From positions 6,634,001 to 6,698,000 of the forward strand of contig NC_091948.1 in NCBI RefSeq assembly GCF_041260155.1: DNA of 64,000 bases. Reading direction: 5' to 3'. Positions 1 to 13,932 of the stretch are shown here, in pieces (position 1 is the stretch's first letter; each line of letters starts with the position of its first letter). The translations under genes and the position numbers were made by a program. The notes beneath the pieces were generated by a model. The model saw only the letters and a list, made by a program, of their open reading frames with translations, did no database searches and was not told the DNA's origin. Origin of the DNA: Ptychodera flava (lineage: Eukaryota; Hemichordata; Enteropneusta; Ptychoderidae).

Positions 1-613
1 CTCAGTAACCACAAGTGCAAAACCTTTCATATATGGTATGATGGGACACCTTATGACGCCACATATTGTACCTCATTAATTATGCACATATCTAATTTTG
101 AGCGAGCCAATAGAGCTAGAGGTCTGATTTTTGGTATATAGGGATAACTTAGCAATACAATTTTTTTTGACAAAATGTCACGTGACCTCGGTGACCTTTG
201 ACCTCAAATATACATATTTGTCCATAACTCAGTAACCACAAGTGCTACACCCTTCATATTTGGTATAATGGGACACCTTATGACGCCACATATTGTACCT
301 CATTAATTATGCACATATCTAATTTTGAGCGAGCCAATAGAGCTAGAGGTCTGATTTTTGGTATATAGGGATAACTTAGCAATACAATTTTTTTGACAAA
401 ATGTCACGTGACCTCAATGACCTTTGACCTCAAATATACATATTTGTCCATAACTCAATAACCACAAGTGCCAAACCTTTCATATATGGTATGATGCGAC
501 ACCTTATGATGCCACATATTGTACGTTATTAATTATGCACATATCTAATTTTGAGGGAGCCAATAGAGCTAGAGGTCTGATTTTTGGTGTATAGGGATAA
601 CTTAGCAATACAA
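1..613. repeat. Tandem repeat, ~227-bp unit, about 2.7 copies
   Basis: The phrase CTCAGTAACCACAAGTGC recurs at 1 and 228, and as CTCAATAACC at 454, giving a period of 226-227 bp. Copies are near identical apart from small changes such as a T-run length difference and GGTGACC versus AATGACC. The array probably starts before the window and stops at about 613, where the third copy ends part way through. There is no coding potential. Confidence 0.9.
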
Positions 614-1747
614 TGTGCCCATAGATCTCAACATATACACTCCAGTGATACTTCTTAATGACCACATTTTCCCTGCCCCATCAAGACTAATACTCCTATT
701 ATAAGTGGAGACTATGTCATTGTCAATGACTTGTTTTTTCATGTAACCTTTGACCTTTGCCCTTCAGACTGCTCTCCTCCCATTGGATGATTTTGTTAAT
801 ATTTGAATATGTTAACCAATCACATCACTTTGTCTTTCATGTTGCAGTTCAACACACCATAGAAGAGCACTTGATGTCACTTTTGGAAGGAGACGTATCA
901 TGAACAACATTTGACTTTACCTTTGGAAAAAGTATTGTCTTGAAGGAATTTAATATGTGTAGAAGAAATTCCACATAGTAGATTTTACCCCTTGGACCAC
1001 CAGACTTTGGTAAATCCCTACTGTTTTCAACTGAATGGATGAAATCATATCCAGGAAAGTAGGGGTGTCCTTTTGGTTCGTTTCTGTGCTGTTTTCACAG
1101 TTCAGCTTGTGAGTGTAGTGAAATGCATGTACAGATCCCCGAAATTGTGAGTGTAGACCGGTTCAGATTCAGGTTAGGAAATTCAAGCAAGAAGTCAGAT
1201 GTACAGGAAATCACAGCCATATTGTACACACAAACTGCCAGTAAATTCTGTGATCTCAATATCTTCAATGTATGAGTTAATACACTAATCACAGTCCAAA
1301 GACATTATCTTCTCTCTGACTTCACATGACTGGGACCTTTGTATCACGATCACAGTTTGTCCTCAATGATTAGGAACAGTGAAGGAGAGATATACCTAAT
1401 GACCCCAGCTTCAGCAGATTTCATAAGGATTCAATGGTGCAGCTATATCATGCAAATCTTCTCGGCGTCTTATGATATTCTTGCCATACATAGGGTGTTC
1501 CTTCATCTATAAAGTTAGAAAGAATCTTTATATTTCCTAGTTATTTAAAATCGACGCACTTGTGAAATATGGTAAACCATATAGTCTCTGTACCATTAGC
1601 GTGTGCTTTACTAATAGTCATTTCACCGGCATTTTCTTTGGTACACTGTAATAGCAATTATTTGAGAGAACTGCAGAAATCTTTAATATCAGAGTGAATT
1701 AATTATAAACCAGTTTGCCAAGAAAACTGGAAATTGATGACATGTTT

Positions 1748-1953
1748 GTGATGCAAGAGTTGGAATCAGTGAACACAACATTTTGCACTTATCACTTGTA
1801 TCCTAGGGAGTCCATTAGGGTTCAGATTGGGAATGGTAGGATCTAGACTGTTGGTGATGCAAGAGTTGGAATCAGTGAACACAACATTTTGCACTCATCA
1901 CTTGTATCCTAGGGAGTCCATTAGGGTTCAGATTGGGAATGGTAGGATCTAGA
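1748..1953. repeat. 106-bp direct tandem duplication
   Basis: The block starting GTGATGCAAGAGTTGG at 1748 is repeated from 1854 with one visible difference (CTTATC versus CTCATC) up to ATCTAGA at 1953. Near identity implies a recent duplication. Confidence 0.9.
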
Positions 1954-2473
1954 AGATCCCTAAGAAACACAAAAAAGTCGTAATTCCATTCTTTGGACAG
2001 GAGCTCGGTTATATGGTTTAAATTGAAAGTTTTCACAGTAAAAATTCGAGCGTCGGCATTGTTCACACACTGAAGAAGAATATATATTCGATTAGATTTT
2101 ATTGTAGACGATATACCAGTACCTTTGTATGAATATATTTACAGAATTTCTAGCTTTATGTGTTCCAGCTTATAAATAAACCAGTTTTTCTATGTAAATT
2201 AAATTGTCTGTCAAACTGGAGATTATTATTGTTATTACTATTATTATCAGTCTTTATTTCAAATGGATAGACTTTTGAACCAGTTGCTTTTCTTATGCTT
2301 TGTTGAGAAATAAAAATTACATTAAAAATTACACTTACATGCATTAAAAATGCAGAGAAAACTTAGTAAAAAAACCAAGATCATGTTAGTGGACAGATTG
2401 CTTGCAACACATTCAAGCGAAACTGAATAAGCTGATATTGTATGGTGTACATAACCACAGAAAGTATTGTCCT

Positions 2474-2790
2474 GTTTAAAGGGGGAGGATCATCAGAAAC
2501 TGTGCTTGTGAGACTTTCTTGTTTACAAACATTGGGTAGTTAGATCCATCACACCAATATTGTGAGCCACAGTATCCAAATTTTTATTATGTACATTATG
2601 AAACATGTTTTAACATTCATCAATCGCCAACGTACCTTGGATACAGTGTTTACATTGATCTTATGGGGTCCTATACTACCTTGTTGTGCAGTTCCAGCCA
2701 CCCCCACCTTTTAAAGGGACACGGTCGTCGGAACTGCGCCAGTGCGAGTTTCTCGTTTACAAGCAGCGTATTTCTTGCATGATATCTACC
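2474..2790 (+). repeat. Two diverged copies of a ~75-bp repeat
   Basis: TTAAAGGG followed by a GGTCGTCGGAACTG-like core and TTTCTYGTTTACAA occurs at about 2477-2550 and 2714-2790, both in plus orientation, roughly 75 percent alike. They are probably remnants of a short dispersed element; family unknown. Confidence 0.4.
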
Positions 2791-3069
2791 CTCACCCAAA
2801 GCAGCAATTTTTAAAGCTTTGAGTTTGTCTATTGTATGCCGCTTTTGCAGATTCTGTGCTGTCCGCGTACTTGTTTTTTTCCTGGTAAAATAGTTAGAAA
2901 ACAAAATGCTCCGACGACGTGAAGTTCTCTTCTACCTCCATGTATATCTATAACAAAGGCGCCAAAGAGGGAAGTTTGCAGTGCGACCTCTACAGGCCAT
3001 AATGATTGTTTCTTTCTATTATTGTGTGCCGTAGTGGGCGCGTGTTAATAAAAGTCCTTAGCTTTGCAA

Positions 3070-6000
3070 ATGGCGACGGTCAGTGCTTCTAGGTTCGCTG
3101 CTCTTCACATTGATGATATTGATGATTCAGACAACGAAGAGAAAAATCAAACGAAGAAAGATGAAGGAAAGACGACGAAATCGAACAGTGCAAAGAAACG
3201 CGCCAGAAAGAAAAAGAAAAATCAACAAATACAGGCTGAAAATGCCCAGGTAACTACAATGTCAGCATTTTTGACCTCTCAACCCCGACCATGCTGCCTG
3301 TGTTATTCAGGGGATTTGTATTTGTATACAAACAAGAAATAAGTTTTTACGGCATAATATTATCTCAACAAGTGTGGCAATGGCAACTACTGGCCAGTTT
3401 TAGCGACGGCTCTTCACTTCAGATATTGTACGGTCGCATCAGGGGCACATACTGACCCATCGTAATTATCTCAGAGCATGTGAAGACTGAAAGTTGATCA
3501 CCTCCATCAATCACGATGGCGGGACTGGACCGGACCATGCCGTCCTTGAGCTTCAAATACATTCTGTTGCAGGGGCTGTCGAGTCAGGTTTAACTTTTGC
3601 AGACACAAAGAACAAAATCTACAGCAGCGCAGCCATGAAGTAACATGTTGACGTATAAATAATCCGTTTCCTCAAATATCAAAGGATAACATGTCTTTCA
3701 GTGATTTCTATAGAAGCATTCACAGCATTGTAGTTTTACCTTGTCTATTTTTCCATTACAGTGTTATCAACTGTACATTAACAGTATCTTCTAAAAACGG
3801 ATGTCCTGTAGACGATCTTAATGTTCCATCTCTCAGGGTTATCCATCATAAAAGTGCTATAGTCTCATGGGATTTTTCCACAATGAATATGAAATGTTGT
3901 GTTGTACCGCCGTGTGTTTATCTTCCACAACACAAAGTGCCTTAGAATGACCTGGGATGCACTATGTAGAGATTTCTTTTTTTCTGTGACCCAATTTATA
4001 TCCCAGTGACCCACATTCCAGTAATATGACAGAGTCATTTTATTTATTCTGTTACAATGCCTTCTCTCAAAAGGTATTGTATGCATTTTTTGCTGTTGTT
4101 CAGTAAAACACAAGGGAATTCCAAATTGAAGTTTCAAAATCTCAAATATTTTGACACAATTTCCAAAGGTATGCTGTATAACTGTCAATGTTGTGGCACA
4201 TCTCTTATCAGTTGCTAATATAGCTGTCCATTCATGGTGAGTTACAGAATTGTTGACCTTCCGTTCTGAAAGCTATCTATTCATATGTTAATGAGCGCAA
4301 CATTATTCAAATTGCTGTTTTGTACAAATCTCAATCGATATTATTTGGTTTGCTTTTAACTGAGAATGATGATGTCACACTGTGATATAATCTTTGTCAT
4401 CAAATTATTACATTCTATATCCATGACCATAAAGTTGTGACAGTATTCTTACCAGTCTTGGCAGCCTTTATGCAATTTACAATCGTCAATAACATAAATG
4501 TTGCCTTCAAAACAACCAGAAAAATATTCCTTGCAAGACGATGGCTTTGTCCAATGACGGTTCAAATCCTAATTTTGAAAAAAAATGTGTGAATAATAAA
4601 CCAGTCAAGAAATTTAATATTTTATATCTGACCATAGCTGTTTCCCCTTTCTCTGTCTTCCAGTTGAGAGACTTGGCATTTTCTAAGATACCGTCAAAAA
4701 CACAGGGGTCTGTGTCGGTGCCATCGTTACAGACAATCTCAGACACTCTGACCAGTGAAAGTAGAAAACCTTCAAACGAAGCAAGCAATGGATTGCAATG
4801 GAGAGAATGGAGTGACAAAGATAAAGGAGTAAGAATCTAAATTACACACCAGATCCCTGTGATAGCTTAACCCTCAAATATTTCCAATTTGGCATTGACG
4901 TTGAATATTTCAGGCTTAGGGATGAACAATGCTGGGGTTCAGGTGGACTGAAGATTCAAGCTGTATGCAGATTAGGGTCATGAAGTGCTGGAGTACTCAC
5001 ATCCAGATGAATGCTGCAGTCTAAGGTTCAGGACCACCACTTTCCCGTGCAGACCAGCAAATTAACTGTTGAAGTACTTTTAGTTTGGAAAATCCAACGT
5101 CAAATAAATCTTATGAAACTTTCGCATCAAGATTTAGAATGTGAACAGCATTAACTGTGAATATTCATTGCTTGTCTGCATTTTTATTCATTTAAGTTTG
5201 TCAGTGTACTATAACGGATACTTGGGGCAGTACGACTGCAGGAATGTGATGACAGAACATTGAATATTGACTCACGAAAGTCTGAGTTTCTTGGTTCGTA
5301 GATGAAGTGGAAAACAATACGAATGACAAAGAAATTATTCAAATGACGTGTATGTTATAATAACCAGTCATTATTGTGTCTAATCATATTCTATGAATAT
5401 TGTGTTTTAAAAGTCTTTTTGTATGAAAAACATACTGTAATGCTGTATATCTTTGTTCATCAGTACGTGAACGACCAGTTTGAACACGATCTCCAGAGGG
5501 CGCTGCTCCAAAGCAAGCTTGAATATGAACAGCAGAAAGCTGTGAGTATTATATGTGCATGTGAACATTTATCATGCTATAATTTATTTCTAATAATAAT
5601 TATCTACTAGAATGTTTATGCATAGTTATATACTCAGATATTTCAAAAGCAATCCCAGGACATTCCAATGATATTGTGGAAAATTCTGGTGTTCATAAAA
5701 GGCCATTTGTAGAAATTTTAATATTAAAGAGTGGTTTAATATTCTGTGAAGGCCATTTGTTGAGAATTATACTGGTGAATTTTGTTATGTCATCCCCGAG
5801 ATTATTCTTGATAGCATATCTGTTTATCCAGTATTGTGGCCCAATATGTTTTCTACAAGTTCACTAGCATTGCCAAAAGTTATAAAATAATAGTAATAGT
5901 GTACCCCTCACAGCACATGATGGACTCAAGCAAACTTTGCACCCCATAATGTTCTCTGCTTTTCCTCATTGATTATGTTCATACAAAATTTCCTTTAGTC

Positions 6001-9000
6001 CGTTGTGGTCAGGGAGGGGGTACCTATTGCGTAAATAAAGATTATGTTGACTTAATATTTTACTGCAGGGAACATATTGCAGGGAACATATTGAAAATTT
6101 TAATTCAGTGTGCTGTACAAAGATTGACAATTGTTTGTGTTTTGTATGCCCCTTGTATGTCATTATGATGTTGACATCCTTGACTTAGATGGTTGACGAC
6201 CTTGACTTTGATGTGTTTTTATCGCAATTTACCCTGACTCAGAGCATTGCTCTATGTTGCTCCATCCTATTTTTATTTCATCAATTGGGCAGTTTTATGA
6301 AGAGACCAACGAGGATCCTGAAGTTGCCGCTACACAAAGTGAAAAACTCAATCGAAAAGAAAGAAGGAAACTAGCTCAAAAAGACAAACCACAGCCGATG
6401 ACACTACAGCAGTTACACAGTGGAATGGGCCTTGAACAAATACCACAGCCTCACATTCCTAAGGTACAGTTTCAGTAAAACAACAAATTCCAAGACTAAA
6501 ATTTACAAACCGTGATTCTAGATGACCAAGAGTTTTGATAGGTCTAGTTTTAAACAAAATATTTGCTTAGTTTGTTGAAATTAGATTTAGCAGTAGAACT
6601 CTGAAACAAGTACGTTATCATTGTAAAACAAAATGGCTTCCTAAAAAAAAAACTTTTGCTTCTTCAAGTTTAGGTTAGGTACTTACTTTTACATGTAGCT
6701 GTGATTTATTTTTGTTTGTGATCATAATTTTCTTGTTTAAAACAGTTACTCGACGTAGCAACACATTGCTTTTACACTTCCTTTATTTCAGTCCATAGCT
6801 GTAAAGATGTAAAACTGACATTCTTAAAAGGAAATGAAATCGTCAGTTTAGATCATGTTATCACTTGCAAATTCCAAACACACAAGTTTCAGTACATGTT
6901 GATGTTGTTATCAAAAAAAGCACGAGGACCATCACGATATTTTAGGAAATGAAGTGTGAAAACTTTTTTCCAATTTTGATCTCTTTTCAATCCACAGGCC
7001 AAGAAAACCCCCGTTGAAGATGATCAGTTCTTTGACAAGCTAGACAGAGATGTTGAGAAACTTGTCAACAAAGAAGAAAGAGAACAATTTAGGAAAGCAA
7101 ACGAGGTCAGTTCTTGATTATTTTGTCCGTTTACTTATTGCATGTGGTTGAAGATATTCAAAGATGGTACTTTATATAGTACAGTGTTGGTACTGTACAG
7201 CACCCATGCTATAGGAAGGGCAGGTACATTTTATCGGGATTCCCCAGACATATCACCAGTGTTCTCCTCTTTGCATGTCAGTCTTTCATATTTATGGATC
7301 TACAGAAAGTTTACCATCTTTCCCAGACTGCAACCTATGTTCCCAAACCTGGACAAAAAACTCATGCTTGTCTTGCGGGATACATTCCAAGTATTTCAGC
7401 CTTTTTTTAATTCCAAATGACTTCATCGGTATAGAAAACAGTTCAGGCAATCTTACCGAAAATGTAGAAGAACAAATTTACGAGAAATTCAGGATGCCAG
7501 ATGAGTGGGTGTGGCATAGTGTTGCTAAAGATGTATTCACAAGCAATAGGAAAACTCAAACATTGTAAGAGACATAACGTTAGACTGGGAGTAGAATCCA
7601 GTAATGTGAGATTGAATTGTGTGTTTATAAGAACATTGACTATCAGATATTCAGTCAGTCTTTATGCTGGATGTACACATTAGATAATCAACTGCCTTTT
7701 ATCCATGTAGTCAGGGAGCAAACAAAAATATGCATACAGTTCAAGATTTCAGTGTCTATAAAAATGCTGTAAAAAATGCCGTAAAAATGCATGTACAATA
7801 TGCCCAAATAGAGAGATATTGAAGAGCGCCATCTGGTGGTAAGAACAGAATAAATTATGAGTTACTCTAAAAGAACTGCTGGCAATCACTGGTCTACAAA
7901 TTATTATGTAATATTTTAATGTGGTGTACACATGAAAGTCAATTGCAGCTCACTTACAATTTAAAAGGACTTTTCCGAGTATTTTAGCAGTTAGACCAGT
8001 AATGACTATTGACTAAAAATCTGAAGTCTTTATGTTGGCGTGAAAATGTTTCAAGTTTTTGAACTTCTCAACTGATCAGTACCAGATATTGCTGTTACTG
8101 TCTGATAAACCTAGCTTGCGTTTCTCCTGCAGAAATTTGCAGCAGAGAGTGTCCGACAAATCCAGCATGCCGATGAATTGTCAAAAAAAGATGAAGAAAT
8201 ACAAGAGCTACGACAATCTGTAGAAAAGTTGAAGGTAATACTCCCCTGGCAAACCTTTGAGTTTAATTCACAGTTTAATTGTATTGAGAGAGACCAATAA
8301 TTATTTTGAAGAGACACTCTAGTCACATTTCTGTGGAGTAAAAACATGCCATGTTGTAGAAGACTCGCATTAAGGTAGAATGCATCTTGGGGGCAGCTAT
8401 TCAAACTCTCAAATTTTTCTAAAACTTCTTAAATCTACCACTAGTTGAAGAGAGGGGGCTCATTTAACCCTTTCACCACCATGGTTTGTCCCAAATCCAT
8501 TGTTTTCTATGGTAAAGTTGGACCTGTATACAGGGAACTGGGGGTGAAAGGGTTAAACCTCTGGGAGGAAGTAAAGTTTTCACTGTTTTAGTTTTGTGAA
8601 AATTAAAAAGTTTTGTTTTTCTCCATTGAGCTAACACGGGGGTGACAGCCATTTTGAATTGCAAATTATCAGTTAATGTTTGGTAATTCATTTCTCTAGA
8701 ACTAATATGTGCAGGGTGACCCCAAATTGTTATTCTTGATTTTGAAAGAGAATGGTTGGCAGTTTCCTTAGGAAATAATGTTTGAGCAGAAACGTAAGTC
8801 AGTTTCAAGGCATATACCACCTAACTCTTTGAGCGCTGTAATTTTCTCCCGCCAGAATTCTAGTGCAAAATTTTACCAATTCTTATGAATTTTTCTGTAA
8901 TTGTTTGATAATTTTGGATCAAATGGACATCACATTTCATTGCTACAATTTTTTCTCAAAATTTTGGCAAAAATCTGAGAGAAATTGGCTAGGGTTGATT

Positions 9001-10904
9001 TTATGAAGGGGACAAAAATAGACTTCGGCTCTCAAAGGGTTAACATGCTTGCAATTGATGCTGTTAGATATAACAGGTCTATTGGTCAAAAGTAAGCCAT
9101 TGTTTAATACAAACTTTGACACTTTTCTGTGGAAATTTATCAAATTAGATGAATGATATTTGTGATGGTTTTTGTAAGTCGAAATTCAGTTTTATAGTTG
9201 TACGTAAGAGTTGGTTAGCACCAAATGTTGTATATATGTGTCATGGTGGATGTCTTACGTAGTTTTAATTAATCCCTACCGATTATTCATATTTTTCAGG
9301 AAGAACTTCAGACAGTAAAGAAACGAAATAAACAGCTATGTTTTATACTTGCACAAGGAGAGAGTAAGTGACCAATACTAGTTTTTCCCATCTCAGACAT
9401 TTCAACTCTCTTTGGTGAAATGACATTTCAAATTTGATTTGATGTTCAAAATAATCTTAGATATCATGGAAATGGGGAAAGTTTCAGGAAATTTTTCAAG
9501 AGTTTAACTTTTGAGCAACAATAGAAGTTTTTGTTGATCTTTCAACGGATGTCAAGGATAAGTTTGAACATGTAAGGTGACTGTACTTTTGAAAGATGAT
9601 GATAAAAAAGTGCAAAGGTCGCTGTTGTTCTTTCAGGCCCAAATGACCTCACCTCACCTCAGACATTATATAATTAAACTGCACATATTATTTCAGTGGC
9701 ATTCAAAAGTCATTTTCTTTCAGACAGGTGTAGGTTTTTCTAGGTAATGCTAGGTCATAGAAAGGTCATGTAAGTTTTCTAATACCCATACTACCTTACA
9801 AACCCATGTGCAAGTCATGTTAGGTCAGTTATGGGTCTTTCTAGGTCAAGTAAGGTCATAATAAGGCCATCAATATCATATTAACTCACAATATTTTCTA
9901 TTTAATGATATAGTGAAAGAGAAGGCATCCATACTTAAACAAGTTGATGAACTGACGTCAGTGAAAGATGAACTTACACAGCAGGTAGGTAAACTGACAT
10001 TTAAGTTTTATAATGCTACTCAGATACTCTTCCCATCACGTAAAACAATCAATGATTGAAATTTAAAGCTTCATAGTACTGACAATGTTAAACAATGCTG
10101 TGCGTGATGTGTGCAAGTTGTATCATCTTCAGAGTTCATTGCAGTTACTCTATATCAAACGCTGCTAACAGAATGATCAATTTCAAGTTCTAAATGCAAA
10201 TGATTCTGTGGAATCATACAGAGAGATGCAGAGATTATCTTTTGAGTAACTTGCATGCAGATCAGCTGCCTCATCTCCAGTTAATCTTCAAACCTGTTAC
10301 TGCACCTTTATAGTGGAACATTGTCACTGGCTTATAATTTCTTGATGCTAGGACAACCAAGCAGCAATTTCTTTCTTCAAAGTTTGACTGAATTTAATTG
10401 TAGACACTCAAACAATTGACGGAATGAGATTTAATAACTTCCCTGTATGGCGACACCATGAGAATTTTATGAAGCTGTGTTTGTGATTATGGACACCACC
10501 TTCAAGTAGTTTTGTTTTTCAAACATTATTCTTTTGGCCATCGTGCTTTCAATGTAGCTTCCTCCTTGTGCTGTCAAAAGATTTGCTTTTTTTACATTAA
10601 ATTAGTCACAAAATTATGTTTTCAATGATAGATATGATGAAATGTGTCTACTTATATAAAAATTCACGTTACATGTACATGTCTTTAAAAGTACAATGTG
10701 TGAAAAAGCTATATAAATCAAACCAGGGGAAAAGAGTGTGATTTCTAGCATTGAAAGTCAAAGACAAGGTATTTATTGTGAAGCTAAAACACATTGGTTG
10801 TTCTTTGATTTCAGGTTACAGAACTACATACAGCTTTAGAACAGGAAAGATCCAAAGTTAGCAGCCTCAAGAATGATCTTCAGAAATATGATAAGAAGAA
10901 ATAG
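3070..10904 (+). CDS. GKAP1: G kinase-anchoring protein 1 homologue (GKAP1-like), nine coding exons
   Basis: Coding exons: 3070-3249, 4664-4828, 5464-5541, 6293-6463, 6998-7105, 8133-8234, 9300-9363, 9914-9984, 10815-10904. All introns are GT-AG and phases agree, giving 342 residues (vertebrate GKAP1 is about 366). In vertebrates GKAP1 is a coiled-coil Golgi protein that binds cGMP-dependent protein kinase I-alpha. Recognition rests on the order of conserved blocks: N-terminal ASRFAALHIDD, a basic Lys/Arg run (residues 43-51), LRDLAFSKIP at 61-70, the LQRALLQSKLEYEQQKA block at about 125-141, a RKERRKLAQKDKP stretch at about 162-174, then a heptad-rich coiled coil from about 235 to the end. 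The start is the ATG at 3070; an in-frame TTG at 3064 is not needed. The introns carry short TTAA-flanked elements at 8370-9043. Function is inferred from family. Confidence 0.9.
8370..8824 (+). mobile_element. GGTAG-type short inverted-repeat element, copy 1 (interrupted)
   Basis: TTAA then GGTAGAATGCATCTTGG at the left, and a diverged inverted match (AAGGCATATACCACC then TAA) at the right. The interior shares the GTGACCC...TTATTCTTGATTT...GTTTCCTTA block with the copy at 20142-20520. A second element (8464-8556) is inserted inside it. It lies in intron 6 of the GKAP1-like gene. Confidence 0.7.
8464..8556 (+). mobile_element. ~92-bp TTAA-flanked short element, copy 1
   Basis: TTAA, CCCTTTCACC at the left end and GGTGAAAGGG, TTAA at the right end. 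The termini are perfect inverted repeats of at least 10 bp. The interior (ATGGTTTGTCCC...GGACCTGTATACAGGGAA) matches copies at 31446-31537 and 35203-35294. Nested in the 8370-8824 element. Confidence 0.8.
8821..9043 (-). mobile_element. ~220-bp piggyBac-like short element, copy A
   Basis: The left end reads CTAA-CTCTTTGAG and the right end CTCAAAGGG-TTAA. The interior, read on the minus strand, matches the copies at 14848, 25942 and 60960 (TTTTGCCAAAATTTTGA, TTTGGTCCAAAATTAT, AAAATTGGTAAAAT). TTAA targets and CCC...GGG ends are the hallmark of piggyBac-type non-autonomous elements. Confidence 0.75.
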
Positions 10905-13880
10905 TTTGTTGAAACCTCCCTGCAGCTCTGCCATTGGTCATGGATAATATTTGTTCGCGTTGGTTAACATTGGATATGCACCGTCCCTTTGTTATTTGCC
11001 TTGAAACCCAGCACTCCTGTTTTCTATTTCCAGCTTTCATCTCATTCTAGGAAGGGCCGTTTTTGACAAATTCAGGAGGTCGTTACTGTATGTATCGTGT
11101 CAATATCACTGCCGATGTCTTGGGTATATAGCATACTTACTGCAATTTACTGACCATCTCAAGTTTTATTCGCAACTCCCGATGCGGCAATGTAGCTGTT
11201 TCAAAGACGGGCAGAATTTTCCTCAATGCACAGTTTCTGTCAGAAAGATAGTCCTCCCAGGTGTTTGTGTTTAACTCTTTCTGTAAATACTGAAGCCATT
11301 TCAATGAATAATTTACAGGTTATTTTTTTCAGTTCTAATCTCAGAAATAAAGATTGTGAAAATCTTCCAGTTTAGTTTTCTAAACTCTTCATGCAGTGAG
11401 ATCTTATTGTGTTGAAAAGAGAAATAGTTGTTTATGCTATAGCTTGTGTAGAGTTAGCGTTTTCTGTTCTTAAAGTAGTTATGTGTAGTTTGGCTTTTCA
11501 TCACAGTATGAAATTTTGCGAGTTTATTCTGATTGGATGTCATCATAACAAGTTTAACTGATGACTTGCTGGCTTTCAACTTCATTGTGTTCTCAAAACC
11601 AATTCACTCCATGTATCAAAAGTGACCTGTTTGCCGAGACAAGATGACATCAATTGTATACAAAGTCATGTGACACCGTGGCTCATGGTATTCGTGAGAC
11701 AGACAAGGCTGTTGTTTGAGCAATACTGTTAGTCAGTTTAATTTGTCACACTACAGTGCTGCTAATAATAAAATTTGAAATGAAACACAAATAATATTGA
11801 GATGGTAGATTTATTTTTGAATATTGCATAAATGCTGCTGCAATTAGCTTGTCATGATTCTCTTGCAATTTTATAAAAGACGATCTATTGACGTGATTTT
11901 TTTTATGTTGATTGTTTTCATATGTATACCATTTATTATTGATAATTATTCTGTTTACCAGACTTCGTCATTTAATTTGTGAAGAAATCAGTTACATTGA
12001 GTTATAGTTTTCTGTGTTCAAATATTAAAAATTTATGTTTACTGGTTGAGTTTTGGTTTTGTATTTTCTCAGAAGAGCACAACAGTGATTCTGCTAAACA
12101 GATTCCGAACATGACAAAGGATACACAACTTCCAGAGTTCACATTACTGTAGCTTTTTTGAATGATCATTTTTCATTGCAATGGCAGTATTTGTCATTTC
12201 TGACTTTATGCATAAGCATAAGCATAGAGTGAAAATAATAAACTCTCAGTACTTCTGCTTTAATCTTCAAATCTTTGAAATAACTTTTCATCTACCTTTT
12301 AAAAAGAAAGATAATTCGAGACGTTGCCATGGAAGAGGGAAAGGGCAGGGTACCATGTTCTTGTAGTTACCTTGGTAACAGTATGAAGGATTATTTGTTT
12401 TGTTGCATCTTGGGTAAAAAGTTGGCCAATTCCAATTGGTTCAAAGCTGCCACAAAGTAGCATTTTAGCACAATAATATGTGCAGAGCTTTCTTTTTCAA
12501 TGAAGCTTTACAGATGTTTCACATTTTGTTGTCCTGTACTGTAAGTTGAATCTCCCACCATTTACATCATTAAACCAAATCTGTAACCGACAATTTCTTC
12601 GCAAAGTTGAAGGTGAACTGGTCATGAAATGCAATTTTGAAAATCCAGTAAAGCACTTGCCTTCAATCGCGGTACTATAAGAACTGTTAAACTATATCTG
12701 AGAGGCAGTTTGCATCTCCAATAGGCAAACTTGCAATGTTTTATCTGTCAGTGGGGTAGTGTGACCTATGACTGCAAAGGTTAAAGGTCAATGTATCCCA
12801 TGACCTTGTAGATGGGAGTTTAAATGCTGATGAACATTTTTGGAGGAGAGAAATTGTGGTAGTGGTAGTTTAAGGAAGTTTAGTTTTTGACAGTGAAAGA
12901 AAAATAATTGTCAAATTATTCATTGCTCAATTTATTCAATGAACCCTAGTGATTTTGAATTGGAATAAGTTTTAAAAAAGACAAGAGTTTCAGAGACTGT
13001 AATTTGCTCAGTAATTGAAGCAATGGGATCACACCTTACGTATTAAAATATCCTGTTTTCACTCACTGTTACTTACTTGGTTCTCTCGTTTTGACAGGGA
13101 GCTTTTAAGATATCTTCCTGAAATACTAGCGTTATTGAATAAGTTATTTGTTTTGTTTCCAAAGGATTCCATCGAGATTGGATGGTCTATAGTTTTCCTA
13201 TAGAATAACTTCGATTACTTACTGACATAGCTTGGTCATTTAAAGTTGCAAACTTTCTCTGTGATCCACCATGACACAACCATGTCAGTTATTTTGTTAT
13301 TATTGACGTAGTAGTACACAGCTTGACTGTTTTAGTTTCCTCCATGCGAGGACAAACAGAAATGGTAACCTATTACCATGTGAGTCTTCAAATGAATAAA
13401 TACAAATATTCATCATAGCTATAGAAATGTCTTAGTTTAATTTTTTACCAAGATGAGCATATAATTTTCTTCAGTGGTTTTCATTCATGTTCTTAGTTCT
13501 TTCAAACAAAACTAAGTTCTGGAATGGAAGAGACAATGTCACAACTGACTTCCTAAAAAGATTTCAAACTTTTTCCTAACCTTCGAAGTATTCCTTGCTA
13601 CCATGAAAGTGCTTCTCTACCCTCTTTTCTCTCAGGGACGGGGGAGGAGGCACCGCAGTGGGTAAGGGTATACATACAGGTATCACTGTTTTCAACTGAC
13701 CCCTTTTTCTGCCTCATATAAACTCTTTATCAGGGAATTGTGAATTAAATATAGACTTTGACCCCAGTTTGTGCCTCCAGCCAGTATTTGGGCCAAAATG
13801 AAGATTTTTGACCCCGTTTTTAGGCAACATTGTTCAGTTTGTGCTTTGTAGATCAAACTGTCAAGGATAAACCTATACCC
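10905..13880. other. 3' UTR of the GKAP1-like gene and intergenic DNA
   Basis: Poly(A) signals AATAAA lie at 11346-11351 and 11767-11772; the second probably marks the usual mRNA 3' end. From about 11800 to 13880 I see no gene, RNA or clear repeat. ORFs here are under about 140 codons with no recognisable protein. Confidence 0.55.
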
Positions 13881-13883
13881 GAT

Positions 13884-13932
13884 TGTGGGGGACTTGGGGG
13901 GGGGTTTACTGCCCCCCCCCCCCCCACCCCCA
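13884..13932. repeat. Poly-G / poly-C low-complexity hairpin
   Basis: Two runs of G (five then ten, in GGGGGACTTGGGGGGGGGG) are followed, after TTTACTG, by a run of about fourteen C and then ACCCCC. The runs are complementary and could fold back, or form a G-quadruplex. The glycine/proline-rich ORFs across it are artefacts of composition. Confidence 0.7.

Larger units (their letters stand above)
614..3069. other. Intergenic DNA upstream of the GKAP1-like gene
   Basis: No convincing gene. It holds a 106-bp tandem duplication (1748-1953), an ATT-rich microsatellite near 2221-2248 and two diverged copies of a short repeat (about 2477-2550 and 2714-2790). The ORFs of 60-77 codons on the minus strand look random. 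The last about 100 bases should contain the promoter and 5' UTR of the downstream gene; I see no clear TATA box. Confidence 0.6.

Noticed and set aside
1-613. Possible CRISPR array
   Set aside because: Continuous ~227-bp tandem repeats without unique spacers, in a eukaryotic genome.
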